Shown: positions 1-7,843, counted from the stretch's first letter. The stretch: 14,093 nucleotides of DNA from Desulfobacteraceae bacterium (GCA_028572035.1 JAPVWE010000010.1:1-14093), one strand, 5' to 3'. Made by a program: numbers and translations. Notes: a model not told the origin generated them from the letters alone.

Positions 1-12
1 AAAATATAAAAA

Positions 13-369
13 GTGGGAAAAACACCTAAGATAATTGTAGTAATATTGATCAGTCTTCTTGTTATAATGTTCTTCTTAGGTATATATATAACGATTGATG
101 AAAAAATACCTGACAATGCCGTAGTTGTTGTAACCTTGGAAGATAAACACTACCATTCTATTCACTTTGATTATATCTGCGTTGCTGGCAAAACAGCCAA
201 GACCATGGTCCTGTCTGATGCAAAGGAGAAAGGTTTTAAGCAAGACCCACATTGCCAAGGTCTCAACTATTTTAGGGGTAACACCCTTTTTCTTTACCAA
301 TACATCCTCTCAAAGCTTGGGATGCAGTATAACAGCCGATGGGATAATGCTGGCGACTGGCTTTGGTGA
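13..369 (+). CDS. Small single-TM membrane protein of unknown function
   Basis: I do not recognise this 118-residue protein. A short basic N-terminus (GKTPK) is followed by a strongly hydrophobic segment at about residues 7-28, which looks like a signal anchor. The remaining 90 residues would then be extracytoplasmic. That part carries a His-rich stretch (KHYHSIHFDYIC, about 45-56), a second Cys in HCQG, and an aromatic C-terminus ending DNAGDWLW. The two Cys residues could form a disulfide. An in-frame stop at 7-9 limits the start to GTG at 13 or an internal codon such as ATG at 67, which would cut into the TM segment; no clear ribosome binding site is visible. It lies 157 bp upstream of the PP2C gene on the same strand, but a promoter-like element in that gap suggests separate transcription. 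It is probably a real gene because the TM-plus-folded-domain pattern is coherent, but its function is unknown. Confidence 0.6.
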   Translation: MGKTPKIIVVILISLLVIMFFLGIYITIDEKIPDNAVVVVTLEDKHYHSIHFDYICVAGKTAKTMVLSDAKEKGFKQDPHCQGLNYFRGNTLFLYQYILSKLGMQYNSRWDNAGDWLW

Positions 370-435
370 GGGCCAAGTCATTAGTCCATACCCCCCTCAA
401 CAATATTACCCAATAAGAAGAAACGATAGAACCTC

Positions 436-464
436 TTGACTTACTTCTCATTTTTAAGTTAAAT
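436..464 (+). promoter_or_regulatory. Candidate sigma70-type promoter for the PP2C-cyclase operon
   Basis: TTGACT (436-441) and TTAAAT (459-464) are separated by exactly 17 nt, about 60 nt upstream of the PP2C start. The -35 matches consensus at five of six positions and the -10 at four of six. It is the best such pair in the 157-bp gap after the preceding gene. It was called by eye only. Confidence 0.4.
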
Positions 465-526
465 TTCCAATACTGTCTTAACTATCAACCATAGTAAGCT
501 TACCAGCACCGAGGCTGAAGACCGAG

Positions 527-1297
527 ATGGCTATGCAATTTACATTCTTTGGAACCTCCGATACAGGCCGTCATCGTAAACATAACGAAGACTGGTATCT
601 TTGCAATCCAAAGGAGAGGTTATTCCTGGTAGCAGACGGTATAGGCGGACAGGCCTCAGGTGAAATAGCCAGCAAAGAGGCAATCAAGAGCATAGAAGAG
701 TTTGTTATTCGTTCACGGTCTGAGGATTTAACCTGGCCTATGCCGTATAGACAGGGTTTGAGCCTAGAGCAAAACCGTCTCCTTGCTGCAACAACTCTGG
801 CCAACCACAGGATACACGGGCTTGCCAATCAGAACCCTGCAATGAAAGGGATGGGTACTACCCTTGTTGGATTCATCATCGAAGGTGATCGCTTAGCTCT
901 TGTTAATGTAGGAGACAGTCGATTATACAGGATCAGGGATGGTCAGATAGAGCAACTCACCCAGGATCACTCTCTGGTGGCAGAACAGGAAAGAATGGGG
1001 CTCCTGAGCAAAGAAGAGGCGTGGAGACATCCCCAGAAACATATTCTGACTAGTGCCCTGGGTAGTGGGCCTATTGAAAACATAAGAATAGACATTTCCC
1101 TTGTTGAGATACTTGAGAAAGACCTATACCTGATCTGTTCCGATGGATTGAATGATATGATTGGTGATAAAGAAATATTGACAACAGCTAACGTTTTTGA
1201 AAACAAGTCCCTTAAGAAAATCGGCCTTTCCTTGATCCAACAGGCCAATCTTGCTGGCGGGCGAGATAACATAACTGTTATTCTGCTATCTTTTTAA
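527..1297 (+). CDS. PP2C-family protein Ser/Thr phosphatase
   Basis: This 256-residue protein is a single PP2C (PPM) catalytic domain, a metal-dependent cytosolic phosphatase that removes phosphate from Ser/Thr. The family motifs occur in order: HNEDW with Asp22; VADGIGG with Asp37; GMGTTLVG near 107; VNVGDSR with Asp130; CSDGLNDM with Asp206; and GGRDN with Asp247. These are the acidic residues expected to hold the two Mn/Mg ions, so it should be active. There is no TM segment or regulatory domain. The start is ATG at 527 with GAGG at 511-514; a second ATG two codons later is an alternative. It lies 22 bp upstream of the FHA-GAF-cyclase gene on the same strand, so the two are probably co-transcribed. 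It closely resembles the PP2C encoded at 10569. The likely substrates are phosphothreonines made by the CHASE2 kinase at 8015 and read by FHA domains nearby (inference). Confidence 0.93.
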   Translation: MAMQFTFFGTSDTGRHRKHNEDWYLCNPKERLFLVADGIGGQASGEIASKEAIKSIEEFVIRSRSEDLTWPMPYRQGLSLEQNRLLAATTLANHRIHGLANQNPAMKGMGTTLVGFIIEGDRLALVNVGDSRLYRIRDGQIEQLTQDHSLVAEQERMGLLSKEEAWRHPQKHILTSALGSGPIENIRIDISLVEILEKDLYLICSDGLNDMIGDKEILTTANVFENKSLKKIGLSLIQQANLAGGRDNITVILLSF

Positions 1298-1319
1298 TAA
1301 AAAACTTAGGAAAGAAGAT

Positions 1320-2999
1320 ATGCCAAGTTTGAATGTCGTAACCAATGATGACCGAAGTTACAGTCTTCCAATTGCAAAAGGAAAGATTATTATAGGGAGG
1401 AGTAAAGACAATAATCTTATTCTCTCTGATAAAACTGTTTCTCGTCACCATGCCGAGATAGTCAAAACAAAAGACGGCTACCTTCTAACTGATCTTGGAA
1501 GTTATAATGGTACAAAGGTAAATGAAAAATCAGTTCAGAGTATCCTCCTGAAACACAATGACAAAATAAGAATCGGCTTGACAGACCTAACATTCTTAAC
1601 CGAAAAAAAACAAAAATTATCCCCCGAGGATTCCCTTGTCCTAACCACAGATAGTGATTATGAAAAAGAGCATAAACAAATTTTAGAAAGTCTCTCAGGG
1701 AGTGGTTTTAGTGAGTCTCAAGAGCTGTTAGTTTCTGTAGAAGATCTGAAAGGCCAGAAAGAGGTTTCTGGTACAGCCTATCCAGAAGAGGCTGAGGCGG
1801 ATTCCAGAATCGAGACAAACCTATCGTCATTAGAGCGAAGCAATAAGGTGCTTTTTGTGCTTTACGAGATCAGTCGCCAGTTGAACACCATTCATGATTT
1901 CAGGGAGCTCCTGAAGAAAATAATGGATCTTATCTTTATGGTAATTGATGCTGATTACGGCTTTTTGATTCTTACTGGAGATGGAAAAGAGGATCAACTC
2001 ATTCCTGCGATAGTCAAACATAAGGATGATCAAGCAAGAGATAGGGGGAAATTAAAGGCCAGTCGAACTATAATTCAAAAGGTAATACATGATAAGGTTG
2101 CTCTGTTAACATCAAATGCTATGGCCGATTCTCGATTTGATGGTGCAAAAAGCCTCTTTATCCAGAAGATCAGATCGGCTATTTGCGTGCCACTCTGGAG
2201 AAAAGACAAAATTATTGGTGTCATTCAACTCGACAGTGCAAGGTTTGACAACCAGTTTACCCAGGATGATCTTGAGCTACTTAAGGCCATTGGTAGCCAG
2301 GTGGCCATGATAATTGAACAGGCCAGCCTTAATGAACAGATAAGAGAAGAACAGGTAATGAGAAGCAGGCTGGAGAGATTTCACTCCCCCCAGGTAATAG
2401 AGATGATCTTAAAGGGAAGCCAAGAAACCAAAGACAATGTGATGGAGCCGAAGGATCTAACAGCCACCATACTTTTTACAGACATTATTGATTTCACCCG
2501 AATTGCGGAACAGATTCCTCCTCGAGAAACAACCATAATTCTGAATCAATATTTTTCAACGATGACAGACATTATCTTTAGTTACGATGGTACCCTTGAT
2601 AAGTACATAGGAGATGGACTCATGGCTGTCTTTGGAGCCCCAATGGAAAGAGAAGATCATGCTGAAAGGGCAATTCTGGCAGCCAAGGAAATGAAACAAA
2701 AACTGACAGCAATGATGGCCGAACAAGGAGGTCATAGAAAAAAATTTGATATACGCATAGGGATAAATACAGGGAGGGTAGTTGCTGGAAATATTGGTTC
2801 AGCCAAGCGAATGGACTACACGGTCATCGGAGACCCGGTCAATATTGCCTCAAGATTAGAATCAATTGCCGGGCCCAACCACATCCTTATAGGAGATGAT
2901 ACGTACAGGGCTGTGAAGGGAAAATTCAAAATAAGAAAAATCGGCCCGAAAAAGGTTAAAGGAAAAAGTGCGGAAATTATGGTCTATGAAGTTCTATAG
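1320..2999 (+). CDS. FHA-GAF-class III adenylate cyclase fusion
   Basis: This 559-residue soluble protein has three parts. An N-terminal FHA domain (about 1-95) has all phosphothreonine-binding signatures: GRS (26-28), SRHH (41-44) and NGT..N (63-68). An acidic linker follows, then a GAF domain (about 171-340) that may bind a small ligand. A helical linker with FHSPQ leads into a class III cyclase domain (about 378-559). There, Asp388 (FTDI) and Asp432 (GDG) are the metal ligands, Lys428 is the adenine-selecting Lys, and Asn508 and Arg512 (PVNIASR) stabilise the transition state. Thr501 (DYTVIGD) sits where class IIIb enzymes use Thr instead of Asp. The expected reaction is ATP to cAMP plus pyrophosphate. 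An AGGA at about 1308-1311 precedes ATG 1320. The gene follows a PP2C gene by 22 bp, so a phosphothreonine partner of the FHA domain is likely to be reset by that phosphatase (inference). It converges on the PAS gene with a 35-bp gap. Confidence 0.94.
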   Translation: MPSLNVVTNDDRSYSLPIAKGKIIIGRSKDNNLILSDKTVSRHHAEIVKTKDGYLLTDLGSYNGTKVNEKSVQSILLKHNDKIRIGLTDLTFLTEKKQKLSPEDSLVLTTDSDYEKEHKQILESLSGSGFSESQELLVSVEDLKGQKEVSGTAYPEEAEADSRIETNLSSLERSNKVLFVLYEISRQLNTIHDFRELLKKIMDLIFMVIDADYGFLILTGDGKEDQLIPAIVKHKDDQARDRGKLKASRTIIQKVIHDKVALLTSNAMADSRFDGAKSLFIQKIRSAICVPLWRKDKIIGVIQLDSARFDNQFTQDDLELLKAIGSQVAMIIEQASLNEQIREEQVMRSRLERFHSPQVIEMILKGSQETKDNVMEPKDLTATILFTDIIDFTRIAEQIPPRETTIILNQYFSTMTDIIFSYDGTLDKYIGDGLMAVFGAPMEREDHAERAILAAKEMKQKLTAMMAEQGGHRKKFDIRIGINTGRVVAGNIGSAKRMDYTVIGDPVNIASRLESIAGPNHILIGDDTYRAVKGKFKIRKIGPKKVKGKSAEIMVYEVL

Positions 3000-3034
3000 A
3001 GTTCCAGAACCTGCCTTAACCTACTCATTATTCC

Positions 3035-4540
3035 TCACTTCTTTCGAATATAGCTTGCGATGTTCTTTCTCAATAGGGCAAATTCACCGGTCACGTTTTT
3101 TAGTTTTTCCTTGGCCTCTGCTGCATCCTGCTCTAATCTCCTCATCTTTGATTTAAGCTCTGTTATGTCTGTATTAACGATTACACACTCGTTGGATTTA
3201 CCGTTGCTTGCTTGAATTGGGAAGGCCCTGGCCATAACATATACAGGCTCCCCCTGCGCCGAGTAATATTTCCATTCTTTCCCAGTAAATGATTCCCCTT
3301 TAAAAACCCTCGTTATCGTTTCTTTGAAAGGTGGCCTTGTAGATTTTGAAACAAACCTCAAAGAGTTGTTTCCAATCATCATAGAAGAAGGGTAGCCAAA
3401 ATTTTCCTCACACGCCTTATTCCAAGAGCTAATCTTACCCTTGGAATCAATCTTAAAAATAGGATTCGACTGTGATTCGATTGTCCGGTCAGGACTATCA
3501 TATACCCGATAAGTCCCTTCTTGAAGATTAGTCACATCCTGTATTGTCTCTATAGCCCCTTTAATTAAGCCATTTCTGTCGAGAATAGGAATAACGCTAA
3601 TAATTGCCCGAATACCCCCTTTTATGGAAGGAAGAGACATCTCCACCTCAAAGTACCCGGTATCTGTCTTGGATAGAATAGAGTCAGAAAATTTCTCTCC
3701 TACAGAATCCGGGTCCTCTATGATGAGGTCAGCCAGGCTCCTCTGGTTATCAACACCCAAAGAGGCATGAACCCTCTTGCCGACTGTTTCCTCTACAGGG
3801 ATACCTGTCATCTGCTGACATGCATGATTCCACTGAATGACACGGTGTTGACTATCTATTACAAAGGTAGGGAGTGGAGATCTTTCGATGATAGTGTCAA
3901 TATACTTCTTTGACTCAACAAGGGCCCTGGATTTGACCCGCTCTCTGTCAGTGACATCAATCTTTTCCTTTTCATACATAAAGGCGATTAGAAGGATGAC
4001 CAAAAGTCCTGATAGATATGCACCCAGGGAATACAAAGGTAAAATGTCAGGGGGTATGAGATGTGGAAATTTGTAACCGCCCCTAAATAGATAAACTGCA
4101 GCACCGGTTTCAACAAATATTAGAGTCGCCCAGATCGTTCCCCATAGATAGCCTGTAATAAAGATAGCCATGAGGATAAGCACAGCATTCCATATCCAGG
4201 ACAAAAGGATTATGCCGCCTTCGCTCATTGCCCCAGTATTCCACCTAATGATCAAAAAAGCGGCCCAAAGGACGAAAAAAGCATAATTTCCCGCCACTAC
4301 AAGATTTTTGGTCTTTCTTAGAAGAATTAAGGCCGAGACCCCCAATAGGCCGGCAACAGTCGTAGCATAAAAGAGAAGATCTGCCCCGATGAAAAAATAG
4401 AACAGGCCAAGGCAAGGGGAAAAAAGAATCAGGATAAGTAGAAATATGTTGAGGGCCCTAAACTTCCTTATTGTCTCTAAATCCAGCGATTCTTTCATCC
4501 CGCTGGTAATAAAATTGTTAAATAGTGATTCGAGATTCAT
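3035..4540 (-). CDS. Six-TM membrane sensor with two PAS domains and no output domain
   Basis: This 501-residue inner-membrane protein begins with six hydrophobic segments at about 31-51, 53-74, 82-99, 110-130, 133-152 and 167-188, resembling a membrane-integrated sensor module. Two PAS domains follow: PAS1 at about 211-338, with FVIDSQHRVIQWNHA, and PAS2 at about 353-460, with IFKIDSKGKISSWNKA. Each ends in the usual D-(V/I)-T junction. The C-terminus (461-501) is a charged, probably coiled helix. No histidine kinase, GGDEF, EAL, receiver or methyl-accepting domain follows, although such proteins normally carry one. The frame closes cleanly at 3035, close to the convergent cyclase end, so this is not obviously a truncation. 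I chose ATG at 4540; a TTG two codons upstream is possible, and neither has a clear Shine-Dalgarno. It is the last gene of the - strand ATPase-B-box-pilin group. It may sense a signal for the filament system through protein contacts (inference). Confidence 0.85.
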   Translation of the reverse strand: MNLESLFNNFITSGMKESLDLETIRKFRALNIFLLILILFSPCLGLFYFFIGADLLFYATTVAGLLGVSALILLRKTKNLVVAGNYAFFVLWAAFLIIRWNTGAMSEGGIILLSWIWNAVLILMAIFITGYLWGTIWATLIFVETGAAVYLFRGGYKFPHLIPPDILPLYSLGAYLSGLLVILLIAFMYEKEKIDVTDRERVKSRALVESKKYIDTIIERSPLPTFVIDSQHRVIQWNHACQQMTGIPVEETVGKRVHASLGVDNQRSLADLIIEDPDSVGEKFSDSILSKTDTGYFEVEMSLPSIKGGIRAIISVIPILDRNGLIKGAIETIQDVTNLQEGTYRVYDSPDRTIESQSNPIFKIDSKGKISSWNKACEENFGYPSSMMIGNNSLRFVSKSTRPPFKETITRVFKGESFTGKEWKYYSAQGEPVYVMARAFPIQASNGKSNECVIVNTDITELKSKMRRLEQDAAEAKEKLKNVTGEFALLRKNIASYIRKK

Positions 4541-4637
4541 GGGCAATGGTTAACGAAGTAAAGACATCCCGCTCATATGAAACAAGCGGAATTAAGGAAG
4601 ATCCCTGTTGTTCTGATAGCACCGCCATTGGCGAAAA

Positions 4638-5087
4638 TCATGGAAGTAATGCGTCCACCGTACCATCCTTATTCACTCTGGCAGATATTTCTTTGTACCC
4701 CCCTTTAAAAAGGGGAAAATTGGCTGAGACGGTCACTAGACACCAGCCATCACCTGTAGCGGGAAAGGTTTGAATCTGATAGTCAAGAGAGTGACCGACA
4801 GGGATGAGGATATTTAGGGCATTTTGTATGTCTAATATCTCTTGTTTATTAGGAAGATCATCATGAAAGATAGATATTGATGAGCCATCCTCAGGAAAAA
4901 ATTTGTTATGCTCCAGAAAATACATGATCTGCCCATCAAGAATCCGCTTTACCATAACAGCAGCCTCAGACCCGTAGGCTCGCTGTTGATACGTGCGATA
5001 TAGTGGAACTGCACTAGCAGCCATAATACCCAAAATGGCAATCACAACCATCAACTCAATAAGTGTAAAGCCGGCATGTCTTCTCAC
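4638..5087 (-). CDS. Type IV pilin-like / pseudopilin protein with class III-style leader
   Basis: This 149-residue protein has a textbook prepilin N-terminus. A six-residue basic leader (MRRHAG) ends in the Gly cut by prepilin peptidase. It is followed by Phe (+1), Glu at +5 (FTLIE) and a hydrophobic helix to about residue 27 that anchors the subunit and packs in the filament core. The rest is a small globular domain ending in ISARVNKDGTVDA. The start is GTG at 5087, directly abutting the TAA of the upstream gene. GGAGG inside that gene's end, 7 nt upstream, supports this start and implies translational coupling. It sits in one transcription unit with a B-box membrane protein and a PilB/GspE ATPase. 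It could be a major pilin, a minor pilin or a type II secretion pseudopilin; the sequence does not decide. Confidence 0.9.
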   Translation of the reverse strand: MRRHAGFTLIELMVVIAILGIMAASAVPLYRTYQQRAYGSEAAVMVKRILDGQIMYFLEHNKFFPEDGSSISIFHDDLPNKQEILDIQNALNILIPVGHSLDYQIQTFPATGDGWCLVTVSANFPLFKGGYKEISARVNKDGTVDALLP

Positions 5088-5681
5088 TTAGGCGCCTCCG
5101 CTCGGTTGAGGCTGAGTATACTCAATACCCCCTGGTGTGAGGATGACCTTCATCTCTCCTGGCTTAGCCTTGGCCAGCGACAAGAGGTAACCTGCCTTGG
5201 GGTCCCTTTGATATGACAATTTGTCTAAATGAAAAAGCTCCTCCTTGCTCAGTGATAGGTATTTAGGAACGAGATTGGATAATCTTTCCGGATATCTGCT
5301 CCCCTCATAATGGGCATAACGCTTGAGGGCCCCATCAACCATAAATAAGAATACCCTTCCCTTTTTGGCAAAATCTACCGTTCTGGGAGGTGCCTTTTGA
5401 CCACCAAAGATAATTATTCCCCACATCACCAGGATCAAGACAGAGCAAACGATTACAAAATAGCGAAAAGGGCCCCATTTTTTCTTTTCTTTCTTTTCCT
5501 CTCCCTTTTCCAGCTTTTCCTTTATTGAGATGCCAACCTCAGAGACAGAGTGAAGCATTGCGCACTCAAAACAGTAGTATTGCCCCGGTTCAGCCTCCTC
5601 AGCGCATTCCTTGCACAAAGGACCATTACAGCTGGCACAGAAGAATTCCGCCGATCTCTCAGGATGATGTTTGCACTGCAT
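5088..5681 (-). CDS. B-box zinc-finger membrane protein with pseudopilin-like C-terminal domain
   Basis: This 197-residue protein opens with a B-box-type zinc finger. The likely ligands are Cys3, His6, Cys15, Cys18, Cys23, Cys26, Cys37 and Cys40, enough for two zinc ions. A highly charged Lys/Glu region (about 53-70) leads into one TM helix (about 73-93), placing the zinc finger in the cytoplasm and the C-terminal 100 residues outside. That outer part contains GALKRYAHYEGSRYPERL followed by a PKAGYLLSL strand. This resembles the globular domain of type II secretion pseudopilins (a helix with Y..NGRYP, then beta strands), but there is no prepilin cleavage site. AGAGG precedes ATG 5681. The stop abuts the pilin start (TAAGTG), so the two proteins are probably made together. 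A role linking the cytoplasmic ATPase, itself zinc-ribbon-tailed, to the pilin is an inference; no characterised homologue is known to me. Confidence 0.82.
   Translation of the reverse strand: MQCKHHPERSAEFFCASCNGPLCKECAEEAEPGQYYCFECAMLHSVSEVGISIKEKLEKGEEKKEKKKWGPFRYFVIVCSVLILVMWGIIIFGGQKAPPRTVDFAKKGRVFLFMVDGALKRYAHYEGSRYPERLSNLVPKYLSLSKEELFHLDKLSYQRDPKAGYLLSLAKAKPGEMKVILTPGGIEYTQPQPSGGA
5091..5101 (-). promoter_or_regulatory. Shine-Dalgarno fixing the pilin GTG start
   Basis: Read on the - strand, GGAGG followed by CGCCTAA and then GTG gives a strong ribosome binding site with 7-nt spacing. It lies inside the last codons of the B-box gene. It supports the GTG start of the pilin and suggests coupled translation across the TAAGTG junction. 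Confidence 0.7.
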
Positions 5682-5720
5682 CTACATTCCTCTTCTGGTA
5701 AGGTTAATATTTTTGTGGAT

Positions 5721-5766
5721 ATTATACTAGGATGTTGATGATAAGAGAAGAGAAAAAAATAGTCAA
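5721..5766 (-). promoter_or_regulatory. Candidate internal promoter for the B-box-pilin-PAS genes
   Basis: On the - strand, TTGACT (5766-5761) and TATCAT (5743-5738) are separated by 17 nt in the 119-bp gap after the ATPase gene. A perfect TATAAT lies slightly downstream (5726-5721) without a good -35. Either could drive the three downstream genes separately from the ATPase. The interval also contains a long pyrimidine run on this strand (5744-5759), so it is not ordinary spacer. Called by eye. Confidence 0.4.
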
Positions 5767-5800
5767 GGAATAAATCTCTTTATGGCAGGTGAGCGAACGT

Positions 5801-7729
5801 TCAACTCTCAGGCCTCAGGCTATTTCCGCAATAAGGACAAACAACCCAATCTGGCTGTGCTATCCGCTTACAAGAGCCGCAGGTAGGGATAATAGGCTTT
5901 TTGCAAAAGGGGCAGTCCCTGAAATCTAAGCTGACATTCTTTCCACAATGACGACAAACGGTTGTCAGTTCCTCCTTTTCGTGTACCGCCTTTAGGACCT
6001 CTTCTATGGCAGTCATTCCCGTCTCTATCTTTTCCATACCACTGATCCCGAGGGTGGTCATCCCCATTGCCATAGCTGCTTCCCTCAAGGTATCGCCCGT
6101 GGCAGAAGATTGAATGAGTTCCCTTATTTTAGGCCCCATAACCATTATCTCATCAAGAACTGTGCGCCCTTTGAAACCTATATTATTGCAATTTTTGCAT
6201 CCTGCCCCTCTATAGAATTTAAAGGGAAGATCATCTTGATCTAGATTAAGTCTGGCCAGGGAATCTCGAGTAGGTAAGTATTCCTCCTTGCACTCAGGAC
6301 ATATCGTTCTTACCAGCCGCTGTGCAACAACTCCAATTACAGAAGAGGCAATCAGATATGGTGGAATTCCTATATCCAGGAGTCGGGTGATGGCCGCAGG
6401 AGCATCGTTTGTATGGAGGGTTGAAAGAACAAGATGTCCCGTCATGGAGGACTGAATAGCTATCTCAGCCGTCTCCTCATCTCTTATCTCTCCTAACATA
6501 ATCACATTTGGATCCTGTCTTAAAATCGAGCGCAGAACAAAAGGAAATGTAAGGCCAACCTTCTCGTTTATCTGTACCTGGTTGATACCAGCCAACTCAA
6601 ATTCTACAGGATCCTCCACAGTAATGATATTTACCTCTTCTGACGTGATCTCCTGCATACAGGCATAAAGGGTTGAGGTTTTCCCACTCCCTGTAGGACC
6701 TGTAATCAAAACCATACCCTGAGGACGCTTGATAAAATTCCTCAATATTTCCAAATTCTTCTCACCAAATCCAAGTTGCTCCAGTGCAAGGGAGGCTACT
6801 TCTTTGTTTAAGATTCTTATAACCGCCTTTTCACCAAAATAGGTAGGAAGTGTAGACACTCTCAGATCTACAGACATGTTCTTTGCCTTTACCTTTATCC
6901 TCCCATCCTGGGGAAGTCTCCTCTCTGCTATATTCAAACCTGCCAAAACCTTTATGCGCGAGATAATAATAGGTTGAGTCCATTTCGGGAGCTTGATAGA
7001 ATCCTGTAGTACACCATCAATGCGATTTCTGACTCTTACCTGATTTTCCTGTGCCTCAATATGAATATCACTTGCTCCCTGCTTAATGGCATTCCTAATT
7101 ACAAGATCAACCATCTTTATGAAAGGTGAATCCTTTAACGATTCAAGATCTTGTTCCTCTTCGATCATCTGTTCTTCCTTTTCCTCGCTAAGGAATTCAA
7201 TGCCAGAATCTCCCACAAACTCATCAGCAACATCGGTGATTGATTTTTCCGGATGGTAGTGTTTTTGAAGCTTGTCAATTATCTGACTTGGGGTGGAAAT
7301 AGCCGGCTGAATACTGTAACCAGTTATAAACTGAAGGTCTTTCATCAAATTCAGGTTAAGAGGATCAGCCATAGTAACATCAAGGATATTATTATTTATG
7401 GCTACAGGAATACATACAAATTTCTGACAAACTTCCTTAGGTATAGAGTCGATGACATCATTTTCAATGGTATGGTCCCTGAGATCAATGAAGGGGATCT
7501 TGAGCTGCATAGCCAGAGCAAAGGCCATTTCTTCTTCTGAAATGATCCTCATCTGAATTAAGATCTCACCCAATCTTTTCCCTTCTCTTTTCTGAACCTC
7601 TAAGGCATCCCTTAGTTTATCAACAGTCAAAAGACCTGATTCTATTAATAATTCCCCTAACTTACGCCGGGAGACAAAATTTTCCTTCTGTGATTTATTC
7701 TGTATTTGGTTCGAGTCTATATCTGCCAT
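5801..7729 (-). CDS. PilB/GspE-type assembly ATPase with MshEN and C-terminal double zinc ribbon
   Basis: This 642-residue cytoplasmic hexameric motor of the type II secretion/type IV pilus class would power pilin assembly by ATP hydrolysis. An N-terminal MshEN domain contains two 24-residue motifs at 23-46 and 52-75 separated by five residues, the arrangement that binds c-di-GMP in MshE-like ATPases. The catalytic core has Walker A GPTGSGKT (344-351), the Asp box VEDPVEFEL (371-379), Walker B MLGEIRD (411-417, Glu414) and the His box GHLVLSTLHT (431-440). It also has the CxxC pairs at 477/480 and 511/514 of the extension motor family. After about 590 come four more CxxC pairs (592/595, 606/609, 617/620, 631/634), forming a double zinc ribbon that is unusual at the end of such an ATPase. 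GAGG precedes ATG 7729 by 5 nt. It heads the - strand operon; no PilC/GspF, prepilin peptidase or secretin gene is in view. Confidence 0.94.
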   Translation of the reverse strand: MADIDSNQIQNKSQKENFVSRRKLGELLIESGLLTVDKLRDALEVQKREGKRLGEILIQMRIISEEEMAFALAMQLKIPFIDLRDHTIENDVIDSIPKEVCQKFVCIPVAINNNILDVTMADPLNLNLMKDLQFITGYSIQPAISTPSQIIDKLQKHYHPEKSITDVADEFVGDSGIEFLSEEKEEQMIEEEQDLESLKDSPFIKMVDLVIRNAIKQGASDIHIEAQENQVRVRNRIDGVLQDSIKLPKWTQPIIISRIKVLAGLNIAERRLPQDGRIKVKAKNMSVDLRVSTLPTYFGEKAVIRILNKEVASLALEQLGFGEKNLEILRNFIKRPQGMVLITGPTGSGKTSTLYACMQEITSEEVNIITVEDPVEFELAGINQVQINEKVGLTFPFVLRSILRQDPNVIMLGEIRDEETAEIAIQSSMTGHLVLSTLHTNDAPAAITRLLDIGIPPYLIASSVIGVVAQRLVRTICPECKEEYLPTRDSLARLNLDQDDLPFKFYRGAGCKNCNNIGFKGRTVLDEIMVMGPKIRELIQSSATGDTLREAAMAMGMTTLGISGMEKIETGMTAIEEVLKAVHEKEELTTVCRHCGKNVSLDFRDCPFCKKPIIPTCGSCKRIAQPDWVVCPYCGNSLRPES

Positions 7730-7778
7730 TGATCCTCGCCTTATCTGTACTTACATCTTCAAAGTGTTTTCTTAATCT

Positions 7779-7807
7779 CTTATATCACCATTTATATATC
7801 TTTTCAA
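7779..7807 (-). promoter_or_regulatory. Candidate sigma70 promoter for the ATPase operon
   Basis: On the - strand, TTGAAA (7807-7802) and TATAAG (7784-7779) are separated by 17 nt. A TG dinucleotide one base before the -10 gives an extended -10. The predicted start site near 7772 leaves a leader of about 43 nt before ATG 7729. It is divergent from the kinase promoter about 65 bp away. Confidence 0.55.
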
Positions 7808-7843
7808 CACAATAAAAACTACTTTACAACTAAGAATCCAAAA

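Noticed and set aside
2990..3009. GTTCT/AGAAC hairpin between the convergent cyclase and PAS genes as a terminator
   Set aside because: It has only a five-base-pair stem, overlaps the cyclase stop and has no T run on either strand.
4541..4546. TTG start two codons upstream for the PAS sensor
   Set aside because: ATG at 4540 is available in the same frame; neither has a clear Shine-Dalgarno, so ATG is preferred, though the difference is only two residues.
4525..4773. 82-codon + strand open frame opposite the pilin end
   Set aside because: It is antisense to the pilin 3' end and the PAS gene 5' end, has no ribosome binding site and no recognisable protein pattern.
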